Assembly: GCA_030424845.1 (NCBI GenBank) | Contig: JAUHWC010000005.1 | Location: forward strand, 51,001 to 115,000 | Direction of reading: 5' to 3' | DNA from: Alphaproteobacteria bacterium | Lineage (GTDB): Bacteria; Pseudomonadota; Alphaproteobacteria; Sphingomonadales; Sphingomonadaceae | DNA: 64,000 nt | In this document: piece by piece, positions 38,446-49,201 of the stretch | Position numbering within the stretch: position 1 is the first letter of the stretch | Layout of the letters: every line of letters starts with the position of its first letter | Made by a program: the position numbers and the translations under genes | Notes under the pieces: model-generated | What the model saw: the letters and a program-made list of their open reading frames with translations, nothing else | Told to the model about the DNA's origin: nothing | Databases searched by the model: none

Positions 38446-39744
38446 ATGCGTCATTTGCCATTGCTTGTCGGCATCGCGACCGTGCTGGTGCTGGCCGCGC
38501 TGCCGGCAGCGGCGCAGGATTCGCCCGAGTTGAGGGACATGCAGCTCCCGCCCGAAGCGTCTCAGGTGCGTCCGGAACCGCCGATCATGATCGTGAGCGA
38601 CAGGCCCGCGCCCGCCCGGCCCGATTACGAACCGCTGCCGATCGAGGCGGAGAATGCACCCCAGCCGGATTCCCTGCCTGTGGTGGGATCGCTGGTAAAT
38701 CGCGCAAACAACCTGGCGGACGAAGGCAAATACGATGAAGCGCTGGCAGAACTGGATGCCGCCATCGCGATCGACCGCAACGATGTGTGGGCTTGGGCCA
38801 ACCGCGGCACCACCCTGCTCATGATGAACCGCCTAGAAGAAGCCGAGCAGGCTTTCGACAGGGCCGATGCCATTGCGCCCGGCAATTACGTGGCTTTGCG
38901 CGGACGCGGTTACGTGGTGCTGCAGCGCGACCGCGACTATGACCGGGCAACCTACCTGTTCAATCGCTCGCTCGAACTGGTCCCTGACAACGCCTGGGCC
39001 CATTTCTATCGCGGTGCCGCCCATTACGGGAACATGCATTTCAGCGCGGCACTCGCCGATGCGGAACGGGCCATCGCGCTCAGCCCGACGTGGGGGATGC
39101 CCTACACCATGCAGTTCACGCTGTTGCAGGTGCTGGGGCGCAAGGAGGATGCGATCGCGGCGGTGGATGTGATGCTGTCTGCCTTCCCCGACAACCCGGC
39201 CATGCAGGCTGCCGGGGGCGAGATGCTGCGACAGATCGGCGAATACGAGAGGGCCGATGCGCTCAATGCCCAATCGCTGGAAGGCGAGGAAACCCCGATG
39301 GGCCTGCTGAACCTCGCGCGCAGCCGCGAGATCGACGAGTTCGACCAGAAAATGCGCGAGATCAACCGTGCGCTGGAACTGGAGCCCGATTTCGTACCCG
39401 CCCTGATGGAACGCGGCGAGACGCTGTGGGCGGACTACAAGCTGCGCGAGGCGCTGGCCGATGCGGACCGGGTGATCGAACTCGCTCCCAACTGGCTCCC
39501 TGCCTATTACCTGCGCGGCAATATCCTGAAGGACATGGATCGCGATGCCGAAGTGGCACGCATGGCCGGCGAGCTGGTGGACGCCCATGCCGACGATCCG
39601 GATGTGCTGGGCATCGCGATGGTCCTTTACGACATGATCGACTACCGCACGCGGGCCGGCGAGGTGCGCGAACAGCTCAAGGCCATCGCTCCCGATCACC
39701 CCATGGCCAATGCGCCCGGGCCCATCACCATCGCCATAGACTGA
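38446..39744 (+). CDS. Secreted tetratricopeptide repeat protein
   Basis: Signal peptide MRHLPLLVGIATVLVLAALPAAAQ; repeated A-x3-ELDAAIAIDRNDVWAWANRG-type TPR units. Confidence 0.85.
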   Translation: MRHLPLLVGIATVLVLAALPAAAQDSPELRDMQLPPEASQVRPEPPIMIVSDRPAPARPDYEPLPIEAENAPQPDSLPVVGSLVNRANNLADEGKYDEALAELDAAIAIDRNDVWAWANRGTTLLMMNRLEEAEQAFDRADAIAPGNYVALRGRGYVVLQRDRDYDRATYLFNRSLELVPDNAWAHFYRGAAHYGNMHFSAALADAERAIALSPTWGMPYTMQFTLLQVLGRKEDAIAAVDVMLSAFPDNPAMQAAGGEMLRQIGEYERADALNAQSLEGEETPMGLLNLARSREIDEFDQKMREINRALELEPDFVPALMERGETLWADYKLREALADADRVIELAPNWLPAYYLRGNILKDMDRDAEVARMAGELVDAHADDPDVLGIAMVLYDMIDYRTRAGEVREQLKAIAPDHPMANAPGPITIAID

Positions 39745-39923
39745 CCCGCCGCAGCGCCGAATCCGCGCAATAATCATCCCTTCGGGCCAAAATTCGCGCA
39801 CCAATTGCAAATCTCTCGCAATGACGGGTGGCGGGCGCTGCCGAGTCTGGCTAAGGAGCCGAGTCGAAGGACCGCCCGGCTGGGGAGCATCGCGGGCGCC
39901 CGGATCAAAAAGGAGCTTTATTC

Positions 39924-40802
39924 ATGCCGCTGGTCAACATGAAACCGCTGCTGCGTCATGCCATGGACAATGGCTATGCCGTCGCTGCATTCAATCTCGT
40001 CGATTACAACTCCACCAAGGCAATGGTGAAGGCCGCAGAGGCGCTGGACGCCCCGGTCATCTGCCAGACGAGTTCCAAGACCATCGATTACTACAGCCAC
40101 GAGGAAATCGTTTCCTGGGTCCGCACCGTGGCAGACAATTCGCCCGTGCCCGTGGTGCTGCACCTCGACCACTGCAAGAACATCGAGATGATCGAGAAGT
40201 GCGCCCAGACCGGCTGGACCTCGATCATGATCGACGCGTCGGAATTCCCGTTCGAAGAGAACCTGGAAATGTCCAAGCGCGTGCGCGAGATCGCCGAGAA
40301 GTACAACGTCGGCATGGAAGCCGAACTGGGCCAGATCATGGGCGTGGAAGACGACATGGTCGTGGCCGAGGAAGACAGCGTGCTGACCGATCCTGAAGAT
40401 GCCAAGATCTTCTGCGATGCGCTGGACCTGTCCGCCTTCGCATGCGCCGTGGGCACCGCACACGGCTTCTACAAGGGCGAGCCGAAGGTCGATTTTGACC
40501 GGATCGCCGCGATCAACGCTGCCACCGGCACCCCGATGGCGCTGCACGGCGGCACCGGCCTTTCGGACGAGACTTTCGCCAAGGCCATCGCCCGGGGTTC
40601 GGCCAAGGTGAACATCTCCACCAACCTCAAGCATGTCTTCATCGAAAGCTTCGAGGAATATCGCCGCGCCAACCCGGACGATTACGAGCCGCTGCGCGTG
40701 ATCGATGCCCAGTACCAGGCCTGCAAGAACCTGTTCTCCGGCTTCATCGAGAAGTTCGGCGGCAAGGGCCAGGGTTCCGCCTTCCTCGCGAGCCAGAAGT
40801 AA
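39924..40802 (+). CDS. Class II fructose-bisphosphate/ketose-bisphosphate aldolase
   Basis: VPVVLHLDHCKNIEMIEKCAQTGWTSIMIDASEFPFEENLE, GTAHGFYKGEPKVDFDRI, LHGGTGLSDETF. Confidence 0.93.
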   Translation: MPLVNMKPLLRHAMDNGYAVAAFNLVDYNSTKAMVKAAEALDAPVICQTSSKTIDYYSHEEIVSWVRTVADNSPVPVVLHLDHCKNIEMIEKCAQTGWTSIMIDASEFPFEENLEMSKRVREIAEKYNVGMEAELGQIMGVEDDMVVAEEDSVLTDPEDAKIFCDALDLSAFACAVGTAHGFYKGEPKVDFDRIAAINAATGTPMALHGGTGLSDETFAKAIARGSAKVNISTNLKHVFIESFEEYRRANPDDYEPLRVIDAQYQACKNLFSGFIEKFGGKGQGSAFLASQK

Positions 40803-40824
40803 GCGCGAGGGAGCACAGAACACA

Positions 40825-41550
40825 ATGATCAAGGCACTGATTTTCGATTGTGACGGCGTCCTGGTGGATACCGAACGCGATGCCCACCGCGTGGGCTTCA
40901 ACCTGGCCTTCAAGCAATTCGGCATCGACGCGGAATGGAGCGTGGAATTCTATGCCAAGATGCTGCTGGTTGCCGGCGGCAAGGAACGCATGACCGCCTA
41001 TTTCGACGAGTTCGGCTGGCCGGAAGCGCAGGTGGCGGAACACGGCGGCAAGGCAGAGCTGATCCTGGCGCTGCACAAGACCAAGACCGCCCTCGTCTCC
41101 GACATCGTCAAGGACCTGCCGGTTCGCCCCGGTATCCTGCGCATCATCGACGAAGCGATGGCAGCGGGCGTGCGGCTGGGCGTGTGCACCACATCCAACC
41201 CCAAGTTCATCGACGCGGTGATGGACCTGTTCGGGCCGGAACGCAAAGCCGCCTTCGAATTCGTCCATGCGGGCGACGTGGTGTCGAAGAAGAAGCCGGA
41301 CCCGGAAATCTACAACCTTGCGCTGGAAACGCTGGGCCTGCCCGCATCCGATTGCATGGTTGTGGAAGACAGCCGCAACGGGCTGCGCGCATCGCACGGC
41401 GCGGGCATTCCCACGATCATCACCACCAGCACCTACACCGCGGAGGAGGACTTCTCCGAAGCCGTGAAGGTTGTGCCGGAACTGGGCGATGATCCCGTAT
41501 TGATCACACTGGAAGACCTGAACGCGCTCAACGCTGCGGCCGCAGCCTGA
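40825..41550 (+). CDS. HAD family hydrolase (CbbY/phosphoglycolate-phosphatase-like)
   Basis: IKALIFDCDGVLVDTERDAHR, CTTSNP, VSKKKPDPEIYNLALETLGL, VVEDSRNGLRAS. Confidence 0.92.
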   Translation: MIKALIFDCDGVLVDTERDAHRVGFNLAFKQFGIDAEWSVEFYAKMLLVAGGKERMTAYFDEFGWPEAQVAEHGGKAELILALHKTKTALVSDIVKDLPVRPGILRIIDEAMAAGVRLGVCTTSNPKFIDAVMDLFGPERKAAFEFVHAGDVVSKKKPDPEIYNLALETLGLPASDCMVVEDSRNGLRASHGAGIPTIITTSTYTAEEDFSEAVKVVPELGDDPVLITLEDLNALNAAAAA

Positions 41551-41571
41551 CGCGCCAAAGGGGAGGAAAAC

Positions 41572-42234
41572 ATGTCTACACTTTCTAGCGACCAGATTGC
41601 CAAGGCCATCGATGTCACTTGTGACACGGTGATCGCGAACGAGAAGTACTTCTCCGACCTTGACGGCCTGGCCGGCGACGGTGACTTCGGCACCTCGCTC
41701 GCCACCGGCTTCAAGGTCATCAAGAAGGAACTTCCCGAGATCGACAAGAGCGCCGTGGGCGCAATGCTGCTGAAGATCTCGATGATCTGTTCCAAGCATG
41801 TCGGTGGTTCGTCCGGCCCCATCTGGGGCACCGGCTTCATGCGGGCCGGCATGGCATCCAAGGGGCTGGAAGAAGTCACCTATGAACAGCTGACCGAAAT
41901 GCTCGGCTCCGCCATCGAAGGCATCGTGGCCCGCGGCGGCGCAAAGCGCGGCGACAAGACGCTGCTCGATGCGCTGTGGCCGATCCACGAGAAGATGCAG
42001 GAAATGGACGGTTCGGACCTCGGCGCCGTGCTGGCCGCCGTGGCTGCCGAAGCCGACAAGGCGATCGACGAGACCCGCTCGGCCGTGGCCCATCGCGGCC
42101 GCGCCAGCCAGGTGGGTGAACGCAGCGCCAACACGCCCGATCCGGGCATCGTTGGTGTCGCCACCATCCTCAAGGACTGGTGCGCGCACTATGGTGTTGA
42201 CTTTGTCCCGCAGGCAGCGGAACTCAAGCGTTAA
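41572..42234 (+). CDS. dhaL: Dihydroxyacetone kinase subunit DhaL
   Basis: LDGLAGDGDFGTSLATGF, KHVGGSSGPIWGTGFMRAG, RGGAKRGDKTLLDAL. Confidence 0.9.
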   Translation: MSTLSSDQIAKAIDVTCDTVIANEKYFSDLDGLAGDGDFGTSLATGFKVIKKELPEIDKSAVGAMLLKISMICSKHVGGSSGPIWGTGFMRAGMASKGLEEVTYEQLTEMLGSAIEGIVARGGAKRGDKTLLDALWPIHEKMQEMDGSDLGAVLAAVAAEADKAIDETRSAVAHRGRASQVGERSANTPDPGIVGVATILKDWCAHYGVDFVPQAAELKR

Positions 42235-42259
42235 CAGAGATTCGAGGGAGAGAGCTCTA

Positions 42260-43252
42260 ATGAAGAAGTTCGTAAACGATCCGGAAAACTTCGTTCCGGA
42301 ATTCATGGCCGGTGTGATCGCCGCCAATCCTGACCTGCTGGAAGCCATGCCGGAATTCCAGCTGATCAAGCGCAAGAACGTGGATGCCAGCAAGGTTGCC
42401 ATCGTCCAGGGTTCGGGCTCCGGCCACGAACCGGCGCACGTCATGGCCGTTGGCCCGGGCATGCTGACCGCCGCCTGCCAGGGCCCGGTCTTCGCCGCTC
42501 CCCCGGTCGATGCCTGCTATGAAACGATCAAGTCGGTTGCCACCGATGCCGGCGTGCTGGTGCTGGTCAACAACTACCAGGGTGACCGCATGGCATGGGA
42601 CATGGCCTGCGAAATGGCCGAAGCCGAAGGCATCAAGCTGAAGCAGTTCATCATCAATGATGACGTCGCCGTGCAGGACAGCCTCTACACCGTGGGCCGT
42701 CGCGGCGTGGCCGGCAACTTCTTCGTGATGAAGGCTTGCGGCGCTGCTGCTGAAGCCGGTGCCGACCTGGATGCCCTCTATGCAGTGGCTGACAAGGTCA
42801 ACTCCAACGTCCGCACGATGGGCCTGGCGCTGACCAGCTGCATCCCGCCGGCAAAGGGCGATCCCATCTTCGACATCGGCGACGATGAAATGGAAGTGGG
42901 CGTGGGCATCCACGGCGAACCCGGCCGCGAGCGCACCAAGATCAAGCCGGCTGACGAGATCACCGAGCTGCTGTTCGAAGCCGTCGCCAACGACCTGCCC
43001 TACAATTCGGGTGACCGCGTGGCGCTGATGATCAACGGCCTTGGCGGCACCCCGCCGGCAGAGCTTTACGTGCTCTACAACAAGGCTGCCCAGCTGTGCG
43101 CCGATCGCGGCCTGACGATCGCGCGCAACTATGTCGGCGAATATTGCACCGCCATCGAAATGGCCGGCTGCTCGCTGACCCTGCTGAAGCTGGATGACGA
43201 GCTGGAAAAGCTGCTGGCTGCTCCGGCCGAGACCGCTTGCCGCATCTTCTGA
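42260..43252 (+). CDS. dhaK: Dihydroxyacetone kinase subunit DhaK
   Basis: [73 protein letters not shown] (substrate-binding His). Confidence 0.93.
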   Translation: MKKFVNDPENFVPEFMAGVIAANPDLLEAMPEFQLIKRKNVDASKVAIVQGSGSGHEPAHVMAVGPGMLTAACQGPVFAAPPVDACYETIKSVATDAGVLVLVNNYQGDRMAWDMACEMAEAEGIKLKQFIINDDVAVQDSLYTVGRRGVAGNFFVMKACGAAAEAGADLDALYAVADKVNSNVRTMGLALTSCIPPAKGDPIFDIGDDEMEVGVGIHGEPGRERTKIKPADEITELLFEAVANDLPYNSGDRVALMINGLGGTPPAELYVLYNKAAQLCADRGLTIARNYVGEYCTAIEMAGCSLTLLKLDDELEKLLAAPAETACRIF

Positions 43253-43273
43253 TCTGACGGTCAGTCCCAAGGA

Positions 43274-43310
43274 AAAGGCCCGGCCCTCCACCTCGGAGGG
43301 CCGGGCCTTT
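43274..43310. terminator. Bidirectional rho-independent terminator
   Basis: 16-bp perfect stem AAAGGCCCGGCCCTCC / GGAGGGCCGGGCCTTT between convergent genes. Confidence 0.88.
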
Positions 43311-43339
43311 CTTCTTGGCCGATCGCCGTGCCTTGCGCC

Positions 43340-44299
43340 TTACCGCCCGGCGTCCCGTGCCGAGTTGATATCCACCGCTTTCGGGCTGCGTGCGAACAGC
43401 GCGGTATAGGGATCATCGCCCGTATCCATCGTGTGGGGTTCGGTGCCTTCGCGCACCGTCGTGCGGCGCATGTCGCGCTTGTAGGCGGTGTAATCATATT
43501 CCGCGCCGCGATGCATGGTGCACAGATTGTCCCAGATCACCATGTCGCCTGGGTTCCAGGCCACCTTGAAGGTATACTTGTCCTGCGTGATGTGGGCGAT
43601 CAGGTCCTCGATCAGCTGCCGGCCTTCGGGGCCTTCCATGCCTTCGATGTCCATCGTGTGCGCGGCGATGAAGATCGCCTTGCGGCCCGACCCCTTGTGG
43701 GTATGCACGATGGGATGGCGCGCCAGCGGACGTTCGAGGATTTCCTCCTCGCTGACATCGGCGCCCGCCTTCTTGCGGCTCCACCAAAGCGAATTGATGC
43801 TCACCAGGCCCTCGATCCTGTCCTTCATTTCCTGCGACAGGTCGTCATAGGCGGTGCGCGTGTCGGCAAACCACGTCTCGCCGCCTACGCCCGGGGGCGG
43901 GGTGATATGGGCCAGCAGCAGCGAATAGGAGGTGCGCTTTTCGAGGAAGGCGCTGTCGGTATGCCACAGCCGGTCACCCTTGCGGTATTCGACCGCTGCC
44001 GGGTCGGTGGTGATCTCGCCTTCCAGGTTGAGGTTGGAAGCATCGAACAGCTCGCGATAGGGCAAGCGCATCTTCTGCCCGTCCGGGCGCTTGGGCACGC
44101 GCTCCAGGTAACCGAAGTTGCGGCTGAACTCGACATGCTGCTCGTCCGTCAGTCCGGTGTTGCGCCACACGGTGACGCCCCACTTGTCCATCGCGTCCGT
44201 CACCTCTTTCAGCTCTTCGGCGGAAAGCGGCTTGGTCAGGTCCAGCCCGGAACACTCGGCTCCGAAATGAGGCAGGATGGGTTCAACTTTCAACGCCAT
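43340..44299 (-). CDS. TauD/TfdA family 2-oxoglutarate dioxygenase
   Basis: WHTDSAFLEKRTSYSLLLAHITPPPGVGGETWFADTRTAYDDL (HxD), NLCTMHRGAEYD, RDMRRTTV. Confidence 0.92.
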   Translation of the reverse strand: MALKVEPILPHFGAECSGLDLTKPLSAEELKEVTDAMDKWGVTVWRNTGLTDEQHVEFSRNFGYLERVPKRPDGQKMRLPYRELFDASNLNLEGEITTDPAAVEYRKGDRLWHTDSAFLEKRTSYSLLLAHITPPPGVGGETWFADTRTAYDDLSQEMKDRIEGLVSINSLWWSRKKAGADVSEEEILERPLARHPIVHTHKGSGRKAIFIAAHTMDIEGMEGPEGRQLIEDLIAHITQDKYTFKVAWNPGDMVIWDNLCTMHRGAEYDYTAYKRDMRRTTVREGTEPHTMDTGDDPYTALFARSPKAVDINSARDAGR

Positions 44300-44476
44300 G
44301 TCATTCTCCGCATTTCCCGAAGGGCCGGCGTGTCAGGCACCGCCGCCCCTACTCTTCGATTGTCTCACGGCACGAGGCAGCGCATAGTCGGCTTGAGCGC
44401 TGGCGCAGCTTCGCACATCATGCGAAGCCCTCTAGCCGTTTGGAACGAAGAAAGATAGCACGCTAATTTATTCGTC

Positions 44477-44800
44477 ATGACAAAAAAGACTTTCCTGCTC
44501 GCTCCCGCAGTCGCGCTGGCCTTGCCGCTGGCGGCTTGCGCAACCACCACGCCTGCCACCGACACAGAGGATGAGTACCGCGTCCGCGAACCTGAAGGCG
44601 AATGCGATGCCTCCGGGGTGCAGGACCTTGTCGGGCAGCAAGCCACGCAGGAACTTGGCGCGCGCTTGCTGGAACGCACCGGCGCGCGTGTCTTGCGCTG
44701 GGTGCCGCCGAATACCGCAGTGACCATGGATTACCGTCTGGACAGGCTGACCGTTTCTTATGATGCAGACATGGTGATCGAGAGGATTTCCTGTGGCTGA
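44477..44800 (+). CDS. I78 family peptidase inhibitor, lipoprotein-like
   Basis: LPLAACATT; CDASGVQDLVGQQATQELGARLLERTGARVLRWVPPNTAVTMDYRLDRLTV. Confidence 0.85.
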   Translation: MTKKTFLLAPAVALALPLAACATTTPATDTEDEYRVREPEGECDASGVQDLVGQQATQELGARLLERTGARVLRWVPPNTAVTMDYRLDRLTVSYDADMVIERISCG

Positions 44801-45206
44801 CACCATCGGGCCGAATGACGGCCGCCAGCGCATCCCGCCGCTTTCCCCCTTCGAGGAAGCTGCAAAGTTCACCCGTGCCATCCGCGTGGGTGACCGAATC
44901 ATCGTGTCCGGCAATATCGGTGTCGAAGCCGACGGCAGCATCTCGCAGGATGCCGGGCGGCAGGCCGAACGCTGCTTCGAACAGATCATCGACTATATCC
45001 AGCAACTGGGTGGCCAGTCGGGTGACCTCGTTCGCGTGCGCATGTTCGTGACCGACATTGCCGATGCAGAGGCGGTGACCGCCGCTTTCACCAAGTTCTG
45101 CGGCCATGCGCGGCCCACCGGAACACTGATCGGCATTTCCGCCCTTGCCGGCCCCGGCTTCAAGGTGGAGATCGAGGCCGAGGCGATTGTCGGCGCGGGG
45201 CAGTAA
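44793..45206 (+). CDS. RidA/YjgF family protein
   Basis: VGDRIIVSGNIGVEADGSISQDAGRQAERCFEQIIDYIQQLGGQ, RPTGTLIGISALAGPGFKVEIEAEAI. Confidence 0.92.
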   Translation: MADTIGPNDGRQRIPPLSPFEEAAKFTRAIRVGDRIIVSGNIGVEADGSISQDAGRQAERCFEQIIDYIQQLGGQSGDLVRVRMFVTDIADAEAVTAAFTKFCGHARPTGTLIGISALAGPGFKVEIEAEAIVGAGQ

Positions 45207-46250
45207 TTGGGCGAGATACTGACAGTTCGCGAAGGTTCTGCCGGGCGTATTTCGTTGAACCGCCCGCGCGCCCTCAACTCCCTTTCCCATGCCATGTGCC
45301 AGGGCATGACCGATGCCCTGCTGCAATGGCGGAACGATCCGTCCATTGAAGCCGTCATCATCGACCACAGCGGGACGCGCGGCTTCTGTGCCGGCGGGGA
45401 CGTGGTGGCCGTGCGCCGTTCGGTGCTGGACGATGGCGGGAAGGCAGGCCGCGCCTTCTTCATGGCGGAATATCGCCTGAACCACCTGCTGTTCACCTAT
45501 CCCAAGCCGGTGATCACCTTCATGGACGGGGTGACCATGGGCGGCGGCGTGGGCATTTCCATGCCTGCCACATACCGCGTGGCGACCGAGAACACGCTGT
45601 TTTCCATGCCCGAAGGCGCGATCGGCCTGTTTCCCGATGTGGGCGCGGGCTATTACCTGCCGCGCCTGCCGGGGCAGTTGGGCAAGTTCCTGGCGCTGAC
45701 GGCAGCAAGGCTCGACGGGTCCGAGTGCCTGTGGGCCGGCATCGCCACCCACTATCTCGACAGCAATGACCTGGACGAGGCGAAGGAACTGATCGCCGGG
45801 GAGCCGGCCGCAGCGGACGAGATACTGCGCGATCTTGCCACTACTCCCGCCAGGCCCCGGCTTGAGGGCAATGCCGCCGCCATCGACAAGCTGTTCGCGC
45901 CCGATACGCTGGAAGGCATCATCGAGGCCTTGCGGGCCGATGACAGCAGCTGGGCGGAAAAGGAATGGAAGGCCGTGACCGCCAAGTGCCCCACCACCGC
46001 CAAGGTGGCGCTGCGCCAAATGGCCAACGCACCCGATGATTTCGCCGCGGAAATGGCCATCGAATATGGTCTTGCAGCGCGCATGATCGCGCGTCCGGAC
46101 TTTGCCGAAGGCGTGCGCGCGGTTCTGGTGGACAAGGACAACAAGCCGCGCTGGAAGCCGGCAAGGCCCCGGGATGTTGCCGAAGACATGCTGGATGCCA
46201 TCTTCGCACCGCTGCCGGAAGGCGAGCGCTGGAGCCCGATCACGGGTTGA
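45207..46250 (+). CDS. 3-hydroxyisobutyryl-CoA hydrolase/enoyl-CoA hydratase family
   Basis: LNRPRALNSLSHAMC, GTRGFCAGGDVVAV, VTMGGGVGISMPATYRVATENTLFSMPEGAIGLFPDVGAGYYLPRLPG; TTG start. Confidence 0.9.
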   Translation: MGEILTVREGSAGRISLNRPRALNSLSHAMCQGMTDALLQWRNDPSIEAVIIDHSGTRGFCAGGDVVAVRRSVLDDGGKAGRAFFMAEYRLNHLLFTYPKPVITFMDGVTMGGGVGISMPATYRVATENTLFSMPEGAIGLFPDVGAGYYLPRLPGQLGKFLALTAARLDGSECLWAGIATHYLDSNDLDEAKELIAGEPAAADEILRDLATTPARPRLEGNAAAIDKLFAPDTLEGIIEALRADDSSWAEKEWKAVTAKCPTTAKVALRQMANAPDDFAAEMAIEYGLAARMIARPDFAEGVRAVLVDKDNKPRWKPARPRDVAEDMLDAIFAPLPEGERWSPITG

Positions 46251-46328
46251 TTTTGCAGCCCTGAAAGAAATTCTCACAACTACGCAGTCTTGCTATGCTG
46301 CATTGCAACAGGCATGGCACGGGGCAAT

Positions 46329-47240
46329 ATGAAGAAGCTGACTCATCTCCAGCGGCTTGAAGCCGAGAGCATCCACATCATGCGCGAGGTCGCCGCAGAG
46401 GCGCAGAAGCCGGTGATGCTCTATTCCATCGGCAAGGACAGCGCCGTGATGCTGCACCTTGCCAAGAAGGCCTTCTACCCCTCGCCCCCGCCCTTCCCGC
46501 TAATGCATGTCGACACCACCTGGAAGTTCAAGGACATGTATGCCCTGCGCGAAAAGAGCGCGAAGGATGCCGGGATGGAACTGATCGTCCACCAGAACCC
46601 GGAAGCGGCCGAACGCGGCATCAACCCGTTCGACCACGGCCCGCTGCATACCGACATGTGGAAGACCGAGGGGCTGAAGCAGGCGCTTGACCTTTATGGC
46701 TTCGATGCCGCTTTCGGCGGCGCGCGCCGTGACGAGGAGAAGAGCCGCGCGAAGGAGCGCATCTTCTCCTTCCGTACCGCCACCCATGCCTGGGATCCGA
46801 AGAACCAGCGCCCCGAGTTGTGGAACGTCTACAACACGCGCAAGGCCAAGGGGGAAAGCATCCGCGTCTTCCCGCTGTCCAACTGGACCGAGCTGGACAT
46901 CTGGCAGTACATCATGGCCGAGAATATCGAGATCGTGCCGCTCTATTTCGCGGCGGAGCGTCCCACCTATGAACACGAGGGCGGGCTGTTCATGGCTGAC
47001 GATATCGACAGGCTGGAAAAGGTGATGGGCAAGAAGCCGGACATCACCATGAAGTCCGTCCGCTTCCGCACACTGGGTTGCTTCCCGCTGACCGGCGCTG
47101 TCGAAAGCGAGGCCTCCACCTTGTCCGAAGTGGTGCAGGAAATGCTGCTGACCACCACCAGCGAACGGCAGGGCCGCGTGATCGACAAGGATGCAGGAGA
47201 CGGTTCGATGGAGAAGAAGAAGCAGGAGGGCTATTTCTGA
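46329..47240 (+). CDS. cysD: Sulfate adenylyltransferase subunit 2
   Basis: [46 protein letters not shown]. Confidence 0.97.
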   Translation: MKKLTHLQRLEAESIHIMREVAAEAQKPVMLYSIGKDSAVMLHLAKKAFYPSPPPFPLMHVDTTWKFKDMYALREKSAKDAGMELIVHQNPEAAERGINPFDHGPLHTDMWKTEGLKQALDLYGFDAAFGGARRDEEKSRAKERIFSFRTATHAWDPKNQRPELWNVYNTRKAKGESIRVFPLSNWTELDIWQYIMAENIEIVPLYFAAERPTYEHEGGLFMADDIDRLEKVMGKKPDITMKSVRFRTLGCFPLTGAVESEASTLSEVVQEMLLTTTSERQGRVIDKDAGDGSMEKKKQEGYF

Positions 47241-49201
47241 TGGCTGACGCTTCCACCACCAACCATCCGGTCTACGAAACCGACGCGCTGATTGCCGAGG
47301 ATATCGAGGCCTATCTGGAAACCCACCAGAACAAGACGCTGCTGCGCTTCATCACCTGCGGCAGCGTGGATGACGGCAAGAGCACGCTTATCGGCCGCCT
47401 GCTGTATGATTCCAAGATGATCTTCGAGGACCAGCTGGCCGCGCTGGAGGCAGACAGCAAGCGCGTGGGCACGCAGGGACAGGAGATCGACTTCGCCCTG
47501 CTGGTCGATGGCCTTTCCGCAGAGCGCGAACAGGGCATCACGATCGACGTTGCCTATCGCTTCTTCGCCACCGAAAAGCGCAAGTTCATCGTGGCCGACA
47601 CGCCGGGGCACGAGCAATATACCCGCAACATGGTGACGGGCGCCTCCACGGCCGACCTTGCCGTGATCCTGGTCGATGCGCGCAAGGGCGTGCTGACGCA
47701 GACACGCCGCCACTCCTTCCTCGCCCACCTCGTCGGCATCCGCCACATCGTGCTGGCGGTGAACAAGATGGACCTTGTCGACTACGACCAGTCCACCTTC
47801 GATCGCATCGTCGCCGACTATCGCGATTTCGCGAAGGAAATCGGCATCAGCGAGTTCACCCCGATCCCGATTTCGGGCTTCAAGGGCGACAACATCACCA
47901 CCGCGCCGAGCGACAATACCGCGTGGTACAAGGGCCCCAGCCTGATCGACCACCTCGAGAGCGTGGAAGTGGCCAACACCGCGGCGCAGGAACGCAGCTT
48001 CCGCATGCCGGTGCAATGGGTGAACCGCCCCAACCTCGATTTCCGCGGCTTTTCCGGCCTCATCACCTCGGGCACCGTGAAGCCGGGCGATGCCGTGCGC
48101 ATCGTGCCTTCGGGCAAGACCAGCACGGTCAGCCGCATTGTGACGATGAACGGCGACCTCGACGAAGCGGTGGCTGGCGAAGCCGTGACCATCTGCCTTG
48201 CCGACGAGGTGGACGTGAGCCGGGGCAGCGTGATCGCCGCTTCTGACGATCCGCCCGAGAGCGCCGACCAGTTCGAAGCCAACATCATCTGGATGAGCGA
48301 GGAGGACCTGATCCCCGGCCGCGCCTACTGGCTGAAGCTGGCAACGCAGACGGTTTCCGCCACCATCCAGCACCCCAAGTACGAGATCGACGTCAACAGC
48401 CTCGATCACCTCGCGGCCAAGACGCTGTCCCTGAATGGCATCGGCGTTGCCGAAGTCACCACCGACAAGCCGATAACCTTCGAATCCTATGACAGCAGCC
48501 GCGCGCTGGGCGGGTTCATCCTGATCGACAAGCTGACCAATTCCACCGTGGGTGCAGGCACGATCAACTTCAGCCTGCGCCGGGCGCAGAACGTGCACTG
48601 GCAGTCTGTCGACATCACCCGCGAACAGCATGCCGCGCTGAAGAACCAGAAGCCTGCCGTGCTGTGGTTCACCGGCCTTTCCGGTTCGGGCAAGTCGACC
48701 ATCGCCAACATCGTGGAAAAGAAGCTGCACCGGATGAACCGGCACACCTTCCTGCTCGATGGTGACAACGTGCGCCACGGCCTCAACAAGGACCTGGGCT
48801 TCACCGAAAGCGACCGGATCGAGAATATCCGCCGCGTGGGCGAGGTGGCCAAGCTGATGGCCGATGCCGGCCTGATCGTGATCACCGCCTTCATCAGCCC
48901 CTTCCGCGCAGAGCGGCAGATGGTGCGTGACATGCTGCCCGAAGGCGAATTCATCGAAGTGCACGTCGACACCCCGCTGGAAGTGGCCGAAGCGCGCGAC
49001 GTGAAGGGCCTCTACAAGAAGGCACGTTCGGGCGAGTTGAAGAACTTCACCGGGATCGACAGCCCTTACGAGGAGCCGGAAAGCCCGGAAATCCGCGTCG
49101 ACACCACGGCGATCACGCCCGAGGAAGCAGCTGACATCATCATCGACAGGTTGCTGGGCGACGCCGGAGCAGGGAGGCCCCGCGGCCATGAGCATGACTG
49201 A
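47240..49201 (+). CDS. cysNC: Bifunctional sulfate adenylyltransferase subunit 1/adenylylsulfate kinase
   Basis: [30 protein letters not shown]-terminal [22 protein letters not shown] kinase P-loop. Confidence 0.97.
   Translation: MADASTTNHPVYETDALIAEDIEAYLETHQNKTLLRFITCGSVDDGKSTLIGRLLYDSKMIFEDQLAALEADSKRVGTQGQEIDFALLVDGLSAEREQGITIDVAYRFFATEKRKFIVADTPGHEQYTRNMVTGASTADLAVILVDARKGVLTQTRRHSFLAHLVGIRHIVLAVNKMDLVDYDQSTFDRIVADYRDFAKEIGISEFTPIPISGFKGDNITTAPSDNTAWYKGPSLIDHLESVEVANTAAQERSFRMPVQWVNRPNLDFRGFSGLITSGTVKPGDAVRIVPSGKTSTVSRIVTMNGDLDEAVAGEAVTICLADEVDVSRGSVIAASDDPPESADQFEANIIWMSEEDLIPGRAYWLKLATQTVSATIQHPKYEIDVNSLDHLAAKTLSLNGIGVAEVTTDKPITFESYDSSRALGGFILIDKLTNSTVGAGTINFSLRRAQNVHWQSVDITREQHAALKNQKPAVLWFTGLSGSGKSTIANIVEKKLHRMNRHTFLLDGDNVRHGLNKDLGFTESDRIENIRRVGEVAKLMADAGLIVITAFISPFRAERQMVRDMLPEGEFIEVHVDTPLEVAEARDVKGLYKKARSGELKNFTGIDSPYEEPESPEIRVDTTAITPEEAADIIIDRLLGDAGAGRPRGHEHD

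Noticed and set aside
44475-46277. 600-aa antisense ORF
   Set aside because: Shadow of the I78/RidA/HIBYL-CoA hydrolase genes.
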